Of a stretch of 64,000 nt of DNA, positions 1 through 9,486 are shown in pieces. Each line of letters opens with the position of its first letter. Within the stretch, counting starts at the first letter, position 1. This DNA comes from an uncultured Granulosicoccaceae bacterium (GTDB lineage: Bacteria; Pseudomonadota; Gammaproteobacteria; Granulosicoccales; Granulosicoccaceae), in NCBI GenBank assembly GCA_937930305.1, contig CALGLE010000003.1, positions 62,001 to 126,000 of the forward strand. Direction: 5' to 3'. The notes beneath the pieces are model-generated. The model was not told where the DNA came from. It ran no database searches and worked only from the letters and a program-made list of their open reading frames with translations. The position numbers and the translations under genes are program-made.

Positions 1-114
1 TAAGGAATCTTGAAGTACTGGGTTCGGGTCGGGTAACTCGGCGTTATCGCTGCTAGAACAGGCCACGAGTGACGCTAAAAGTGGGAGTAATAGAATGGGT
101 TGACGCGTTGTCAT
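1..114 (-). CDS. Lipoprotein, N-terminal part only (runs off the left edge)
   Basis: Only the first 38 codons are inside the window. They encode a short basic N-terminus (MTTRQP), a hydrophobic stretch rich in Leu, and a lipobox L-V-A-C with the lipidated cysteine at residue 19, followed by a Ser/Asp/Pro-rich segment. This is a type II signal peptide. Ser at +2 would predict outer-membrane sorting under the E. coli Lol rule. The low-complexity segment after the cysteine resembles the tandem lipoproteins at 46-49 kb, but the folded part is outside the window, so no family can be assigned. Confidence 0.7.
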   Translation of the reverse strand, partial: MTTRQPILLLPLLASLVACSSSDNAELPDPNPVLQDSL

Positions 115-319
115 GAGTGTACATATCCTTATGGACAAAATTAATCAGTTGGGAATGTCCTTCCCGACGCATTTATTAATAACTGATATTGAGATTCAAG
201 GCAACAGAGTCCGCCTACCCACCCTCACTCAATGGTAAATTCTCACACTTAGGTTAAATATTTTGTGAATGGGCGCACTCTTTTAAGTGGTTTAGAAAAG
301 AACCACAGCGAGTGACCCG

Positions 320-787
320 TCACTCAGTGAACTGTTTTTGGTAGCGCAACAATTCACCCAGATAACCTTCCTTCTCATATAACGCACGGGCTCGAGTATT
401 ATTCGCAAATACATGCAAACTCATCGAATGGGCACCCTTTTGCATAACCCATTTTTCCGTTTGTTTCATCAAAGCAGACGCAATGCCTTTACCCTCTGAC
501 TCTTTTGCCAGCACTAGTACCTCTAAATGAGCACTGGGTTCACCACTCAACATTTCTTTTCGGTACGACACAATCGCGGCCCCCAATACCTGATTGGATT
601 CAGTCGCCACTAACACATCAACATCATCACGTTTGCCTGCCGCCCAGTCGTTAAACAGTTCCTGGTCACCCTGCCAAAGATCCTTCGGGTTGCGGTTGAT
701 TGGTACCTCAAAATCTGCCAATCGAGGCAGCAACGCTCGAATGGCGTCGAAATCAGCACGAGTGGCCGGTTGAATGGTGTGGCTCAT
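320..787 (-). CDS. GNAT family N-acetyltransferase
   Basis: Predicted acetyl-CoA-dependent N-acetyltransferase of about 155 residues, substrate unknown. The fold is shown by the N-terminal 'IQPATRADFDAIRALLP' strand-helix, the central strand 'HLEVLVLAKESEGKGIASAL' containing the acetyl-CoA-binding R/Q-x-x-G-x-G/A-like loop (EGKGIA), and the C-terminal 'NTRARALYEKEGY' typical of GNAT motif B. The reading frame stays open to a GTG at 841, but the fold starts at the ATG at 787, so I use that; neither start has a clear ribosome binding site. It lies 80 bp downstream of lpxA, in the place where lpxB sits in many relatives, and may be read through from the lpx operon. Confidence 0.75.
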   Translation of the reverse strand: MSHTIQPATRADFDAIRALLPRLADFEVPINRNPKDLWQGDQELFNDWAAGKRDDVDVLVATESNQVLGAAIVSYRKEMLSGEPSAHLEVLVLAKESEGKGIASALMKQTEKWVMQKGAHSMSLHVFANNTRARALYEKEGYLGELLRYQKQFTE

Positions 788-867
788 AAAGCTAAGTGGA
801 ATTGGTAGCGACGCACGCAAGGGTAGCAGGAACATCACCACATGAGCGCTTCGCTTATGCGAGCGTC

Positions 868-1638
868 TTAACGCACAACCCCACGTTCACTACTTTGAAT
901 AAATTCTATTAAGCGCTGCACTTCGGCAACGGCCCTCACATCGGAATCCAAGCTGTCCAAAGCGGCTTGCCGGTCTCCGCGTTGTCGGATTAAAGTCATG
1001 TAGGCATGGTGTAAGGCTTGGATGGTTTCTTCACTGAACCCACGGCGACGCAATCCGTTTTTATTGATGCCACGCGCCGTGGCGTAGCTACCTACAGCGA
1101 TCATATAGGGAGCTACATCGCGATTAGCAACTGAATTCAAACCCAGGAATGCGTGCTCACCGACGGTACAAAACTGATGCACGAGTGCAAAGCCTGCCAG
1201 TATGGCGTGATCCCCAACCACAACATGTCCAGCTAAGGACGCCCCGTTTGAGAAAACAACATGGTTGCCAATTTGGCAATCGTGGGCGACGTGAATGTAC
1301 GCCATTAATAAGTTGTGATTACCTATGCGAGTGATGCCGCCGCCGCCGACCGTTCCGCGATTGATGGTGGCGTATTCACGGATGGTGTTGTTGTCCCCCA
1401 TGATGAGTTCGGTGGGTTCATCGTTGTATTTTAAATCTTGCGGCTGCTCACCGATGGAGGCGAACTGAAAAATTCGATTGTTCTTGCCCAAACGAGTGGG
1501 CCCTTTAACGACAACGTGCGGGCCAATGACGGTGCCTGAATCGATATGAACGTGGTCACCGATCACGGCGTAAGGACCAATTTCAACGCCGTCGGCTACG
1601 CTGGCAGTGTCGGCTACTATGGCGGTTTCGTGTATCAA
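868..1638 (-). CDS. lpxA: Acyl-ACP--UDP-N-acetylglucosamine O-acyltransferase LpxA
   Basis: Catalyses the first step of lipid A synthesis in the cytoplasm: transfer of R-3-hydroxyacyl from ACP to the 3-OH of UDP-GlcNAc. The protein is a left-handed beta helix built of hexapeptide repeats (e.g. IGPYAV, IGNHVV, VGDHAI) with a C-terminal helical part. The catalytic base is the second His of 'IHVAHD' (residue 119 from the start used here). No ATG gives a canonical N-terminus. A TTG at 1638 gives M-IHETAIV, which aligns with the usual N-terminus and lies 13 nt after the fabZ stop; an upstream extension would run into fabZ. Length is 256 aa against about 262 in E. coli. Last gene of the lpxD-fabZ-lpxA group. 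Confidence 0.93.
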   Translation of the reverse strand: MIHETAIVADTASVADGVEIGPYAVIGDHVHIDSGTVIGPHVVVKGPTRLGKNNRIFQFASIGEQPQDLKYNDEPTELIMGDNNTIREYATINRGTVGGGGITRIGNHNLLMAYIHVAHDCQIGNHVVFSNGASLAGHVVVGDHAILAGFALVHQFCTVGEHAFLGLNSVANRDVAPYMIAVGSYATARGINKNGLRRRGFSEETIQALHHAYMTLIRQRGDRQAALDSLDSDVRAVAEVQRLIEFIQSSERGVVR

Positions 1639-1651
1639 ACGTTTGGCCTGA

Positions 1652-2098
1652 TCAGTCGTCAATTTCGTTTTCAGCAATAATGATGGTGGCGGTACAAACC
1701 ACGTTGTCATCCACGGTTGCCACCGCATCAAACTTCCAAATGCCGCGGCGCACCTTGAGCGTTTTTACAGCAAAATGTATTTGATCCCCTGGGATGACTT
1801 GCTGCTTAAAGCGCGCATTGTCGATACCGACCAATAAGTACAAGGTTTTCTCACTCGGATACCCACCTTGGCTTTTGAAGGCCAACATGGCGCAAGACTG
1901 TGCCATGGCTTCTGTGATTAACACGCCAGGGAAAATCGGTGCCTGCGGGAAATGGCCGGTGAAAATCGGTTCATTGGCTGTGATGTTCTTCAGCGCGGTA
2001 AGGGACACGTCTTTTTCAAACGTGAGCACCCGATCAATCATTAGAAAGGGGTACCGGTGCGGTAAGTATTTGACTATCTCTCGAACGTCATCGATCAC
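1652..2098 (-). CDS. fabZ: 3-hydroxyacyl-ACP dehydratase FabZ
   Basis: Hot-dog-fold dehydratase converting 3-hydroxyacyl-ACP to trans-2-enoyl-ACP in type II fatty acid synthesis. The product competes with LpxA and LpxD for 3-hydroxyacyl-ACP, which explains its place between their genes. The signature 'LPHRYPFLMIDRV' (12-24) and the active-site segment 'GHFPQAPIFPGVLITEAMAQ' are intact, with catalytic His49 and Glu63. Length 148 aa is standard. It starts 34 nt after lpxD and ends 13 nt before the lpxA TTG start, so it is surely cotranscribed. Confidence 0.97.
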   Translation of the reverse strand: MIDDVREIVKYLPHRYPFLMIDRVLTFEKDVSLTALKNITANEPIFTGHFPQAPIFPGVLITEAMAQSCAMLAFKSQGGYPSEKTLYLLVGIDNARFKQQVIPGDQIHFAVKTLKVRRGIWKFDAVATVDDNVVCTATIIIAENEIDD

Positions 2099-2132
2099 TG
2101 TGTGTCAATCTCCGAAACTAACGAACGCTATT

Positions 2133-3140
2133 TTACGAGCGTTCCAACTTACGAACGCGTTTGGCTAATTGATCGAGCTGGCTTATAGCAACATACACTC
2201 TGCGCCAACGCGATACCGGCATTAATGGCATCGCCGAACCGTAACGCCCCGCCTGCTCAATAGACTGCGTAATGGTTGATGCGGCATTCAACACAACGCC
2301 ATCAGCGATGGAGATATGCCCAACAATGTTACACGCTCCGCCAATTTGGCAATGCGCTCCAATGGTGGTGCTACCCGCGATACCGACACAACCTGCGATG
2401 GCTGTATTCTCGCCAATCTTGACGTTGTGGGCAATCTGAATCTGATTGTCCAAAATCACACCATCAGCGATTTCGGTGTCGTCCAGTGCGCCGCGATCAA
2501 TGGTGGTGTTAGCCCCAATGTGCACGCGATTGCCGACGACAACGCGCCCCACTTGGTGAATGGCCTGCCAGCCATTTTTTGTCGGTGCAAAGCCAAAGCC
2601 TTCACTGCCAATCACAGCCCCACTTTGAACCCGACAGGCGCTGCCGATTTGGCAGTGATGCGCCACACTCACGTTCGGCATCAAGCGCGTATCAGCGCCA
2701 ATGCTCACATTCGAACCCAGTGTGCAGTGCGCGCCGATGCTTACGTTTTCTGCCAAGGTCACATTGGGACCGATGACGGCAAATTCTCCGATGCTGCAGG
2801 TGTTGGGAACGCTCGCGCTGGGGTGAACGGTTGCGCTATTCGCCACGCCCGGCGCTATAGCGTGATCAGGATGCAATAGCCAACTGGCTTTGGCGTAGGC
2901 AGCATAAGGTGAATCACAAACTAAATAGGCGCAAGGTGCGTGTTCTGCCAAACTGGCTGGAATTAGGACGGCGGATGCGTTCGTAGCACTAAGAGCGCTT
3001 TGATATTTTGCTGATACAACGAAGGTTAAGTCCCCTGGCCCGGCACTTTGAACACTGGCCAGCTTTTCGATGTCCATGTTGCCGTCATGCTCACCCTCCA
3101 CATTCAAGGCCAGCCGTTGGGCTAGGTCGTGGAGCTTCAT
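2133..3140 (-). CDS. lpxD: UDP-3-O-(3-hydroxyacyl)glucosamine N-acyltransferase LpxD
   Basis: Third enzyme of lipid A synthesis, adding the N-linked 3-hydroxyacyl chain. The N-terminal uridine-binding domain (about 1-100, with 'GPGDLTFVVSAKYQSAL') is followed by a left-handed beta helix of hexapeptide repeats (about 100-300) and a C-terminal helix that in the family binds ACP. The catalytic His is in 'QIQIAHNV' (His238). Length 335 aa is normal. Fourteen nucleotides separate it from skp upstream, the conserved bamA-skp-lpxD-fabZ-lpxA order. Confidence 0.97.
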   Translation of the reverse strand: MKLHDLAQRLALNVEGEHDGNMDIEKLASVQSAGPGDLTFVVSAKYQSALSATNASAVLIPASLAEHAPCAYLVCDSPYAAYAKASWLLHPDHAIAPGVANSATVHPSASVPNTCSIGEFAVIGPNVTLAENVSIGAHCTLGSNVSIGADTRLMPNVSVAHHCQIGSACRVQSGAVIGSEGFGFAPTKNGWQAIHQVGRVVVGNRVHIGANTTIDRGALDDTEIADGVILDNQIQIAHNVKIGENTAIAGCVGIAGSTTIGAHCQIGGACNIVGHISIADGVVLNAASTITQSIEQAGRYGSAMPLMPVSRWRRVYVAISQLDQLAKRVRKLERS

Positions 3141-3154
3141 CGCCTACAGCAACT

Positions 3155-3718
3155 TCAGTTCGCGGAGCGGCGCTGAGCGATTTCGATGGTCAGGGCCTCG
3201 AGAATACGTTCAGTGACGTCAATGCGTTCGTTGGCATATAACACCCCATCACTCACAATCAAGTCGTAATCGTGTTCTCGACCAAATCTGGCGATGGCGT
3301 CTAACACGCGCTCGCGAACGTGTTTGAATTCGTTATTCTTTTGAATGTTGAGCTCTTCCCGAAAATCTTGCTCACTGCGCTTTATGCGCCGCTCTAAGGC
3401 GCGAACTTCTCGATCAAGCTGCAAGCGATCATCTTCCGAAAGCGTGCTGCTCACGTCGTTGAGTTCAGCACTCATGGCTTGTAAACGTTCGCGCTCGGAA
3501 GCCAGCTCTGACTGGCGTGGCGCAAATTCGGCTTCCAATCGACTTTCCGCCTCTACAGCCTGCGGGGCTTCTTGGATAAGATAGGGAATATCGACAAAAC
3601 CGATGCGAACGTTTTCGTTAGCGTATGCGGAGTTAAGGCTTAATAAGCCGCACACCAACATCACGACTGCGATCAGTTTTGCTTTCAGTGTTTTCGAATG
3701 GGGTGTTTTGTGGTTCAT
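3155..3718 (-). CDS. skp: Periplasmic chaperone OmpH/Skp
   Basis: Periplasmic chaperone that holds unfolded outer-membrane proteins on the way to the BAM complex. A type I signal peptide is visible: basic N-terminus, hydrophobic core 'KLIAVVMLVCGLLSL', cleavage after 'SAYA'. It is followed by the family start 'VRIGFVDIPYLIQEAPQA' and a long charged coiled coil (about 60-140) rich in Glu/Arg that forms the tentacle arms. Length 187 aa is slightly above E. coli Skp (161). It sits 14 nt after bamA, its functional partner. Confidence 0.92.
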   Translation of the reverse strand: MNHKTPHSKTLKAKLIAVVMLVCGLLSLNSAYANENVRIGFVDIPYLIQEAPQAVEAESRLEAEFAPRQSELASERERLQAMSAELNDVSSTLSEDDRLQLDREVRALERRIKRSEQDFREELNIQKNNEFKHVRERVLDAIARFGREHDYDLIVSDGVLYANERIDVTERILEALTIEIAQRRSAN

Positions 3719-3732
3719 TCTCTCGCCGGGAT

Positions 3733-6078
3733 CTAGAAAATCGATCCGATGGTGAATTGGAAATTATCAATCCTGTCTCCCTCTAACTCGTTATAAGGGT
3801 AGGCATAACTGAATGTCAATGGTCCGACAGGACTGAGCCATACAAAGGCAATGCCGTAGGTCGCTCGAATATCATCGCGATTCCAGTCGTTAGCGTCGGT
3901 AAATACGTTGCCAAAGTCTGTGAATAGGCTGAATCGTGTGGCACCGGGGCTTTCAACAAACGGTGGGGGAAAGATAACTTCCACCGTTCCTAAGGTGCGA
4001 AAATCTCCGCCGCTGGCAGCACCAGTGGAATCTCGAGGCCCCAAGGTGCCGGTGCCAAAGCCGCGCAAGGTTCGTACACCACCGGCAAAATATCGCTTAT
4101 AAAACGGGATTTTTTCGAAATCTCCGTACCCAGCGCCACCGTTAACGCGCAAGGTGGTGGAAAACGTGTACCGCTCAGTGATGGGTTGATAAAACTCAAA
4201 CCGGTAGCCAAGTTTGTAATACGTTAAATCACTACCCGGCCCAGAAATTTCTGCATTGAAACTATTTACAAAACCTTTCGTTGCAAATACGGTTCGGTTG
4301 CGTGTGTCGTAAGAAAAACCAGCGGTGACGTTGTAAAGATCAAATGTATCCCCGTTCTCATCAACAAATTCATTGATGTCATCGGGTGTGCCAGAGGTCG
4401 TGGTTATTTCCGTTCGTTCGGCACCAGCACCCAAACGCATGGTTGAAAATTCGCTCAATGGAATGCCAAAGTTTATGTTGGCACCGCGCGTACTACTTAA
4501 AAAGCGGGTGGTCGCCGAACTGGCGTTCGCGGTGTCAGTTTCGCGTATAAACCCTCGCACGGTTCGGCTAATACCATCGTCTGTGAAGTACGGATCACGA
4601 AACGACAATGACAACTGGCGTGTGGTATCAGAGTTATCGAATGAGAATTGTAAGTTCTCACCGGTACCAAATAAATTCTCTTGTGAAAACGATAAATTCA
4701 CCGTCGCACCATCAGAACCATAACCAAAACCTGCAGCGAATGAGCCAGACGGACCCTCTTGCACGGTGACGATCAAATCAACCTGATCATCAGTTCCCGG
4801 CACAATGGCGGTATCGATGCTAACGCTTTGCATAAAAGCTAGCCGTTGCAAACGAATACGTGAACGATTCACCAAGGCGGGCGAGAAACGACTGCCCTCT
4901 AACTGGCGCATTTCACGACGCAGTACATAGTCGCGTGTTTTGTATTGACCAGTAAATGTAATACGTCGTACGTAAACACGCTTACCCGGGTTAATAACAA
5001 AATTCAGTTCAACTTCCTGATTTTCATCATCGATATTAGGCAACACATTCACTTCAGCAAAGGCAAATCCATCTTGCCCTAATCGATCTTGAATGGCCGT
5101 TGTGCTTCGCACGATGTCACGCCGGGCAAAAACATCGTCCGCATTCACGGTTACTAAAGCGCGTAAGTCCTCTTCGGGTACATCCACGTCCCCGCTTAAG
5201 TCCACTTTACTGACCGTGTAACGATCACCCTCGCGAACATTTATAACAATGAAGATTTCACGCTTATCCGCGGATATTGACACTTGAGTGGAATCAACAT
5301 CAAAGCGAATGAAACCTCGGTCTTGATAGAAAGAACGCAGCACTTCAATGTCGGCTTCCAGCTTTACTTGCGAGTATTCATCGCGAGAACTGTAGGGCCA
5401 GAATGGATCTTCATCAGAATTCAAAAGCTTGGTCAGCGTCTCTTCACTGAACGATTCGTTACCGACAATGTTGATGTGTCGAATTCGAGCCACAGCCCCT
5501 TCGGTAATATCAACGTCCAGTCCAACTCGGTTACGCGGCAATTCGTTCACATTCACATCTAACTGCATGCCGTAATTACCTGCGCTGAAATACACCCGGC
5601 GAAGCTCTCGCTCCACTGTTTCTAATACAGAGCGGTTGAAAACTCGCCCTAATGCAATCCCGGCATCGCGCAGCGAGTTCTCTAAATCCTCGGTGGGAAT
5701 CTTTTTATTGCCATCGATATCGATGCTGCCGATGGAGGGTCGTTCAACGACTTTGACAACTAAGGTGTTTGCACCGCGACGACTGACCACCACGTCATCG
5801 AACAAGCCAGTGTCATACAAAGCGCGCAACGCCCTGGAACTATCACGTGCTGGATCAAACCGATCTCGAACGCGCACCGGCAAATACGTCAGTACGGTGC
5901 CTTCGTCAATGCGCTCATTACCTTCAATGGCAATGCTGGACACCACAAACGGGGCTGCAACGGTGGACTGTGCCAATGCTGGGGTACTGATGCCAACACT
6001 AACACCGAGCAATACAATGATTAATGCTGCAGTGTTCACCCAGATTTTAATCTTACAAGCGATTAACGACTCGCTCAT
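3733..6078 (-). CDS. bamA: Outer membrane protein assembly factor BamA
   Basis: Core Omp85 protein that folds beta-barrel proteins into the outer membrane. A signal peptide ends at 'TPALA-QS'. Five POTRA domains follow (about 45-435; e.g. '[20 protein letters not shown]' and '[20 protein letters not shown]'), then a 16-strand barrel with the lid-lock motif region '[12 protein letters not shown]' containing the conserved V/I-R-G-F (loop 6), and a C-terminal beta-signal ending in Phe ('FQFTIGSIF'). Length 781 aa. Its start overlaps the rseP stop by 4 nt, implying translational coupling. Confidence 0.97.
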   Translation of the reverse strand: MSESLIACKIKIWVNTAALIIVLLGVSVGISTPALAQSTVAAPFVVSSIAIEGNERIDEGTVLTYLPVRVRDRFDPARDSSRALRALYDTGLFDDVVVSRRGANTLVVKVVERPSIGSIDIDGNKKIPTEDLENSLRDAGIALGRVFNRSVLETVERELRRVYFSAGNYGMQLDVNVNELPRNRVGLDVDITEGAVARIRHINIVGNESFSEETLTKLLNSDEDPFWPYSSRDEYSQVKLEADIEVLRSFYQDRGFIRFDVDSTQVSISADKREIFIVINVREGDRYTVSKVDLSGDVDVPEEDLRALVTVNADDVFARRDIVRSTTAIQDRLGQDGFAFAEVNVLPNIDDENQEVELNFVINPGKRVYVRRITFTGQYKTRDYVLRREMRQLEGSRFSPALVNRSRIRLQRLAFMQSVSIDTAIVPGTDDQVDLIVTVQEGPSGSFAAGFGYGSDGATVNLSFSQENLFGTGENLQFSFDNSDTTRQLSLSFRDPYFTDDGISRTVRGFIRETDTANASSATTRFLSSTRGANINFGIPLSEFSTMRLGAGAERTEITTTSGTPDDINEFVDENGDTFDLYNVTAGFSYDTRNRTVFATKGFVNSFNAEISGPGSDLTYYKLGYRFEFYQPITERYTFSTTLRVNGGAGYGDFEKIPFYKRYFAGGVRTLRGFGTGTLGPRDSTGAASGGDFRTLGTVEVIFPPPFVESPGATRFSLFTDFGNVFTDANDWNRDDIRATYGIAFVWLSPVGPLTFSYAYPYNELEGDRIDNFQFTIGSIF

Positions 6079-7445
6079 TGCAACACCCTACCGATGTCGT
6101 TGTAGAACGCCAAAAACATCAAACTCCCTAATAAAACAATGCCCAGTTGTTGTCCCCATATCTGTACCCGTTCAGATACTGGTCGCCGAGTGATCGCCTC
6201 CACAGCGAAATAGACCAAGTGCCCACCGTCGAGCATGGGAATGGGCATTAAATTCAACACAGCCAAACTTAAGCTAATTAGTGCAATGAAGTTGATGTAG
6301 TGATCAATGCCAATGGATGCGGATTGCCCCGCAAACTGCGCAATGCTGATTGGCCCACTGATGTTATCCAGTGAAGCTTCACCCACCACTAACTTAACCA
6401 ACATTTGCAGCGTTAAGGCAGTCATATCGTAGGTACGCTGAAGCGCTTTGGTGAAAGCCTGCCAAGGGGGGTATTTGACTTTAACTTGCATACGATCATA
6501 GGCCTCAGTTGGGCGACTGGGCGCTATGCCAATCAATCCAATCTGTTGCCCATTGTGCTCGGTGGCTTTGGGGGTCACGTTTACGTTGAGGTTTTGCCCT
6601 TCTCGACGCACGGTAAAGTCAATCGGTTTGCCTGCGCTGGGATGCACGATGGCAACCAGATCACTGAAGTTGTCTATCGACTGACCATTGGCTGCAATGA
6701 TTTCATCGCCCGCTTCCAGTCCAGCCACTTTCGCTGCACTGTCATCGGTGAAGCCACCAACAACGGCGGGAATCTCCGGTTGCCAAATGGTGAGCCCCAA
6801 CACGTCGAATGCATCCGTTTCAGCGTCCAGCAGCGGAGCGGAGGTGACATCCAATAAACGTCGTGCCGTTTCGCCACTGCGGGTTTCCACTTCAATGGGA
6901 ATGGGTTCAATCCGATCAATGCCCTCATCAATCAATGTGATACGAGCGTCAGTCCATGTGTTTGTGGAGCGACCATTGACAGAGAGTATTCTGTCTTCGA
7001 TTTGAAATCCGGCACGATCGGCTGCGGTGCCATCGGGAACCTCCCCCACAATCGGTGCGATGCCTGAGATACCCATGAGCATGACCAACCAGTAGGCGAA
7101 CACGGCCAGAATAAAATTGGCGACGGGACCTGCAAGCACCACCAGGGTGCGAGCCCAAAGGGGTTTATTGTTAAAGGCACGGTGTCGCTCATGGGCTAGC
7201 ACGGTGCCTTCACGTTCATCCAGCATCTTTACATAGCCACCGAGAGGAATAGCGGCGATCACGAATTCGGTGTTGTCGATTTTCCCGGTGCGTTTCCACA
7301 ACGGTTTTCCGAAACCCAAGGAATACGTGAGCACTTTGATGCCGACCTTACGGGCGACCCAAAAGTGTCCAAATTCATGGATGGCGATGAGGATGCCGAG
7401 AGCGATTAAGAAGGCTATCGCATTGACGACAAGATTACTCAACAT
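6075..7445 (-). CDS. rseP: Site-2 intramembrane zinc protease RseP
   Basis: Inner-membrane metalloprotease that in relatives cleaves the anti-sigma factor RseA to release sigma E when outer-membrane assembly is stressed, and clears signal peptide remnants. The zinc motif HEFGH is at residues 23-27 inside the first transmembrane helix. Two tandem PDZ domains follow (about 115-205 and 210-300), and the second catalytic motif '[13 protein letters not shown]' (with the LDG Asp ligand) is in the third helix. Length 456 aa matches E. coli (450). It overlaps bamA by 4 nt, coupling the sensor to the machine it monitors. Confidence 0.96.
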   Translation of the reverse strand: MLSNLVVNAIAFLIALGILIAIHEFGHFWVARKVGIKVLTYSLGFGKPLWKRTGKIDNTEFVIAAIPLGGYVKMLDEREGTVLAHERHRAFNNKPLWARTLVVLAGPVANFILAVFAYWLVMLMGISGIAPIVGEVPDGTAADRAGFQIEDRILSVNGRSTNTWTDARITLIDEGIDRIEPIPIEVETRSGETARRLLDVTSAPLLDAETDAFDVLGLTIWQPEIPAVVGGFTDDSAAKVAGLEAGDEIIAANGQSIDNFSDLVAIVHPSAGKPIDFTVRREGQNLNVNVTPKATEHNGQQIGLIGIAPSRPTEAYDRMQVKVKYPPWQAFTKALQRTYDMTALTLQMLVKLVVGEASLDNISGPISIAQFAGQSASIGIDHYINFIALISLSLAVLNLMPIPMLDGGHLVYFAVEAITRRPVSERVQIWGQQLGIVLLGSLMFLAFYNDIGRVLQ

Positions 7446-7468
7446 AGCGAGGTATTTGACCTGGGTTT

Positions 7469-8656
7469 CTAGGCGGACAAACGGCCCAACATTTCCCGGG
7501 CAATCTGACGTGCTGATTTATCAGCTTCAATGATAGTGGGCAAATCGCTTGCTGGGGTGATTTTTGCGTGTGACAGCGTGTATTCGATGGTATCTGGTAG
7601 TTGTAAAAAAGCCACAGATTCATTCAAAAACGCTTCAACACACACCTCATTGGCAGCGTTTAAAACGGTGGGTGCTGTGCCACCTGCCCGCTGGGCTTCA
7701 ATAGCCAATCGCAAACACGGAAATCGATCTAAGTCTGGAGCTTCAAACGTGAGGTTGGATAGTGCTAAAAAGTCCAAAGATTGAACACCTGATTCAATGC
7801 GTGATGGCCACGATAGTGCATGGGCGATCGGCGTTCGCATATCAGGAAGGCCAAGCTGTGCGATTACAGAGCCGTCCACATAAGCAACCATCGAATGCAC
7901 CACACTTTGCGGGTGCACTAACACTTGCACATCGTCGGCCCCGACATGGAACAGATGACAGGCTTCGATCAGCTCCAAGCCTTTGTTCATCAAGGTAGAG
8001 GAATCGATGGTGACCTTCGGCCCCATGGACCAATTCGGATGGTTCAAGGCCTGTTGCGGCGTTACAACAGACAGCTCATCTTTTGTCCAATTACGAAACG
8101 GACCACCACTGGCTGTGAGCAATATTTTTTTCACGCCAGACAGATTTACCCCGTTTGAGGTTTGCGGCAACGATTGAAAGATGGCGTTGTGCTCACTGTC
8201 CACCGGCATTATTAAGCTACCTGAGGCTTTCGCTGCATCCATCAACAGCTCACCACTCATCACCAGCGACTCTTTATTCGCCAGCAACAGTCGTTTACCT
8301 GCCTCAGCCGCAGCTAGAGTTGAAGGTAATCCGGCAGCACCAACGATAGCCGCAACCACCGTGGTGACTTCAGCGGCTTTTGCCACCTCAATGACCGCCT
8401 GCTCACCGGCCTCAACTCGAGTGGGGCAATCGGTCTTAGCCAAGGCAAGGCGTAACTGCTCTGCCGCATTCTCGTCAATAAGCACTGCCACAGTGGGTTG
8501 GTAGCGAAGGCATTGCTCCAACAGAGCTTCGTGACGAGAATTCGCAGCTAACGCATAAACACGGTATTTGTCGGGATGAAGATCGAGCACCGCCAGCGTG
8601 CTGGTGCCAATGGATCCGGTTGACCCTAAAACACTGATGACCTGGGGATGGCTCAC
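7469..8656 (-). CDS. dxr: 1-deoxy-D-xylulose 5-phosphate reductoisomerase
   Basis: Second step of the MEP isoprenoid pathway: NADPH-dependent rearrangement and reduction of DXP to MEP. The NADPH loop 'VLGSTGSIGTSTL' opens the protein. 'NKESLVMSG' and the metal-binding 'PVDSEHNAIFQSL' with 'GGPFRNW' form the active site; 'MGPKVTIDSSTLMNKGLELIEA' is the flexible-loop region. I use the GTG at 8656 because it gives M-SHPQVISVLGSTG, close to the family start. An in-frame GTG at 8683 would overlap cdsA by 13 nt. Neither has a strong ribosome binding site. About 395 aa. Confidence 0.94.
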   Translation of the reverse strand: MSHPQVISVLGSTGSIGTSTLAVLDLHPDKYRVYALAANSRHEALLEQCLRYQPTVAVLIDENAAEQLRLALAKTDCPTRVEAGEQAVIEVAKAAEVTTVVAAIVGAAGLPSTLAAAEAGKRLLLANKESLVMSGELLMDAAKASGSLIMPVDSEHNAIFQSLPQTSNGVNLSGVKKILLTASGGPFRNWTKDELSVVTPQQALNHPNWSMGPKVTIDSSTLMNKGLELIEACHLFHVGADDVQVLVHPQSVVHSMVAYVDGSVIAQLGLPDMRTPIAHALSWPSRIESGVQSLDFLALSNLTFEAPDLDRFPCLRLAIEAQRAGGTAPTVLNAANEVCVEAFLNESVAFLQLPDTIEYTLSHAKITPASDLPTIIEADKSARQIAREMLGRLSA

Positions 8657-8670
8657 GTTGCGTATGCGGT

Positions 8671-9486
8671 CTACGCCAACCACAGATAAATGGCGGTAAA
8701 CATCGGTACGGATGCTAAGACACCATCGATGCGATCTAACACCCCACCATGACCTGGTAGCAGATCACTGCTGTCTTTAGCACCAGCGGCTCGTTTCATT
8801 CGGCTTTCAAACAAATCCCCAACAACAGAAAACGGTGCCGCTACGAGCGTGCCAAAGAACACCGCGAACAGCGTGCCTTCTGGCCAGCGCCCGAACAACA
8901 CGGTTAGCAAGAACAAGGAGCTGGCTGCCGCAACGCCACCAATGACACCTTCCCGAGTTTTTCCAGGGCTAATTTTTGGAGCTAACTTTATGCGGCCAAA
9001 ACGTTTACCGGCAAAGTAGGCGCCCGTATCCATTACCCAAACCAACGATAAGCAATACAGCAACAACCAAGCGGAAGCATGCGGTGCGTTGAATCGCAAT
9101 GTTTGCAAACACGCAACGGTTACAAGAATTAATGCAGCGCCTAACAACACACCGGGCCAATCTTCTGCCCGAATGCTTAAGCGAACCGGTGCGGTTCTGA
9201 GTTTATGCAGGGCGTAAACCCAAAAAAGTAAGGCCATACCAGCAATAAACCCAACGAAACCTGTGCCCAACATGAAGCCATTGATAAGTAAAGCAAGAAA
9301 CCCAACGATCACACTGACGACTTGGCTGGTTCGTGTTTTACAACCCGACAAGTTCGCCCATTCATAGGCTGCAGCGGCAGCCACGATGGCCATAACCAGT
9401 TGAAACACACGCTCGTTAGCCGCAAAAAAAACCGCAACAAAAACCACCAACAACACAGCGGCTGTAATAACACGTTGTTTAAGCAT
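8671..9486 (-). CDS. cdsA: Phosphatidate cytidylyltransferase (CDP-diacylglycerol synthase)
   Basis: Integral inner-membrane enzyme making CDP-diacylglycerol from phosphatidic acid and CTP, the branch point of phospholipid synthesis. About eight hydrophobic segments are visible from residue 5 onward. The diagnostic CDS signature lies near the C-terminus: 'SRMKRAAGAKDSSDLLPGHG' followed by GVLDRID, containing the K-D and D-R-x-D acids that bind metal and CTP. 271 aa. Its start overlaps the uppS stop by 8 nt. Confidence 0.95.
   Translation of the reverse strand: MLKQRVITAAVLLVVFVAVFFAANERVFQLVMAIVAAAAAYEWANLSGCKTRTSQVVSVIVGFLALLINGFMLGTGFVGFIAGMALLFWVYALHKLRTAPVRLSIRAEDWPGVLLGAALILVTVACLQTLRFNAPHASAWLLLYCLSLVWVMDTGAYFAGKRFGRIKLAPKISPGKTREGVIGGVAAASSLFLLTVLFGRWPEGTLFAVFFGTLVAAPFSVVGDLFESRMKRAAGAKDSSDLLPGHGGVLDRIDGVLASVPMFTAIYLWLA

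Noticed and set aside
310..325. GAGTGAC-CC-GTCACTC palindrome at the GNAT stop codon as a terminator
   Set aside because: The loop is too small for the full stem and only a broken T-run follows on the minus strand; evidence too weak for a call.
2316..2879. Plus-strand open frame of 187 codons opposite lpxD
   Set aside because: Arises from the repetitive hexapeptide coding of lpxD on the minus strand; lpxD is a clear gene.
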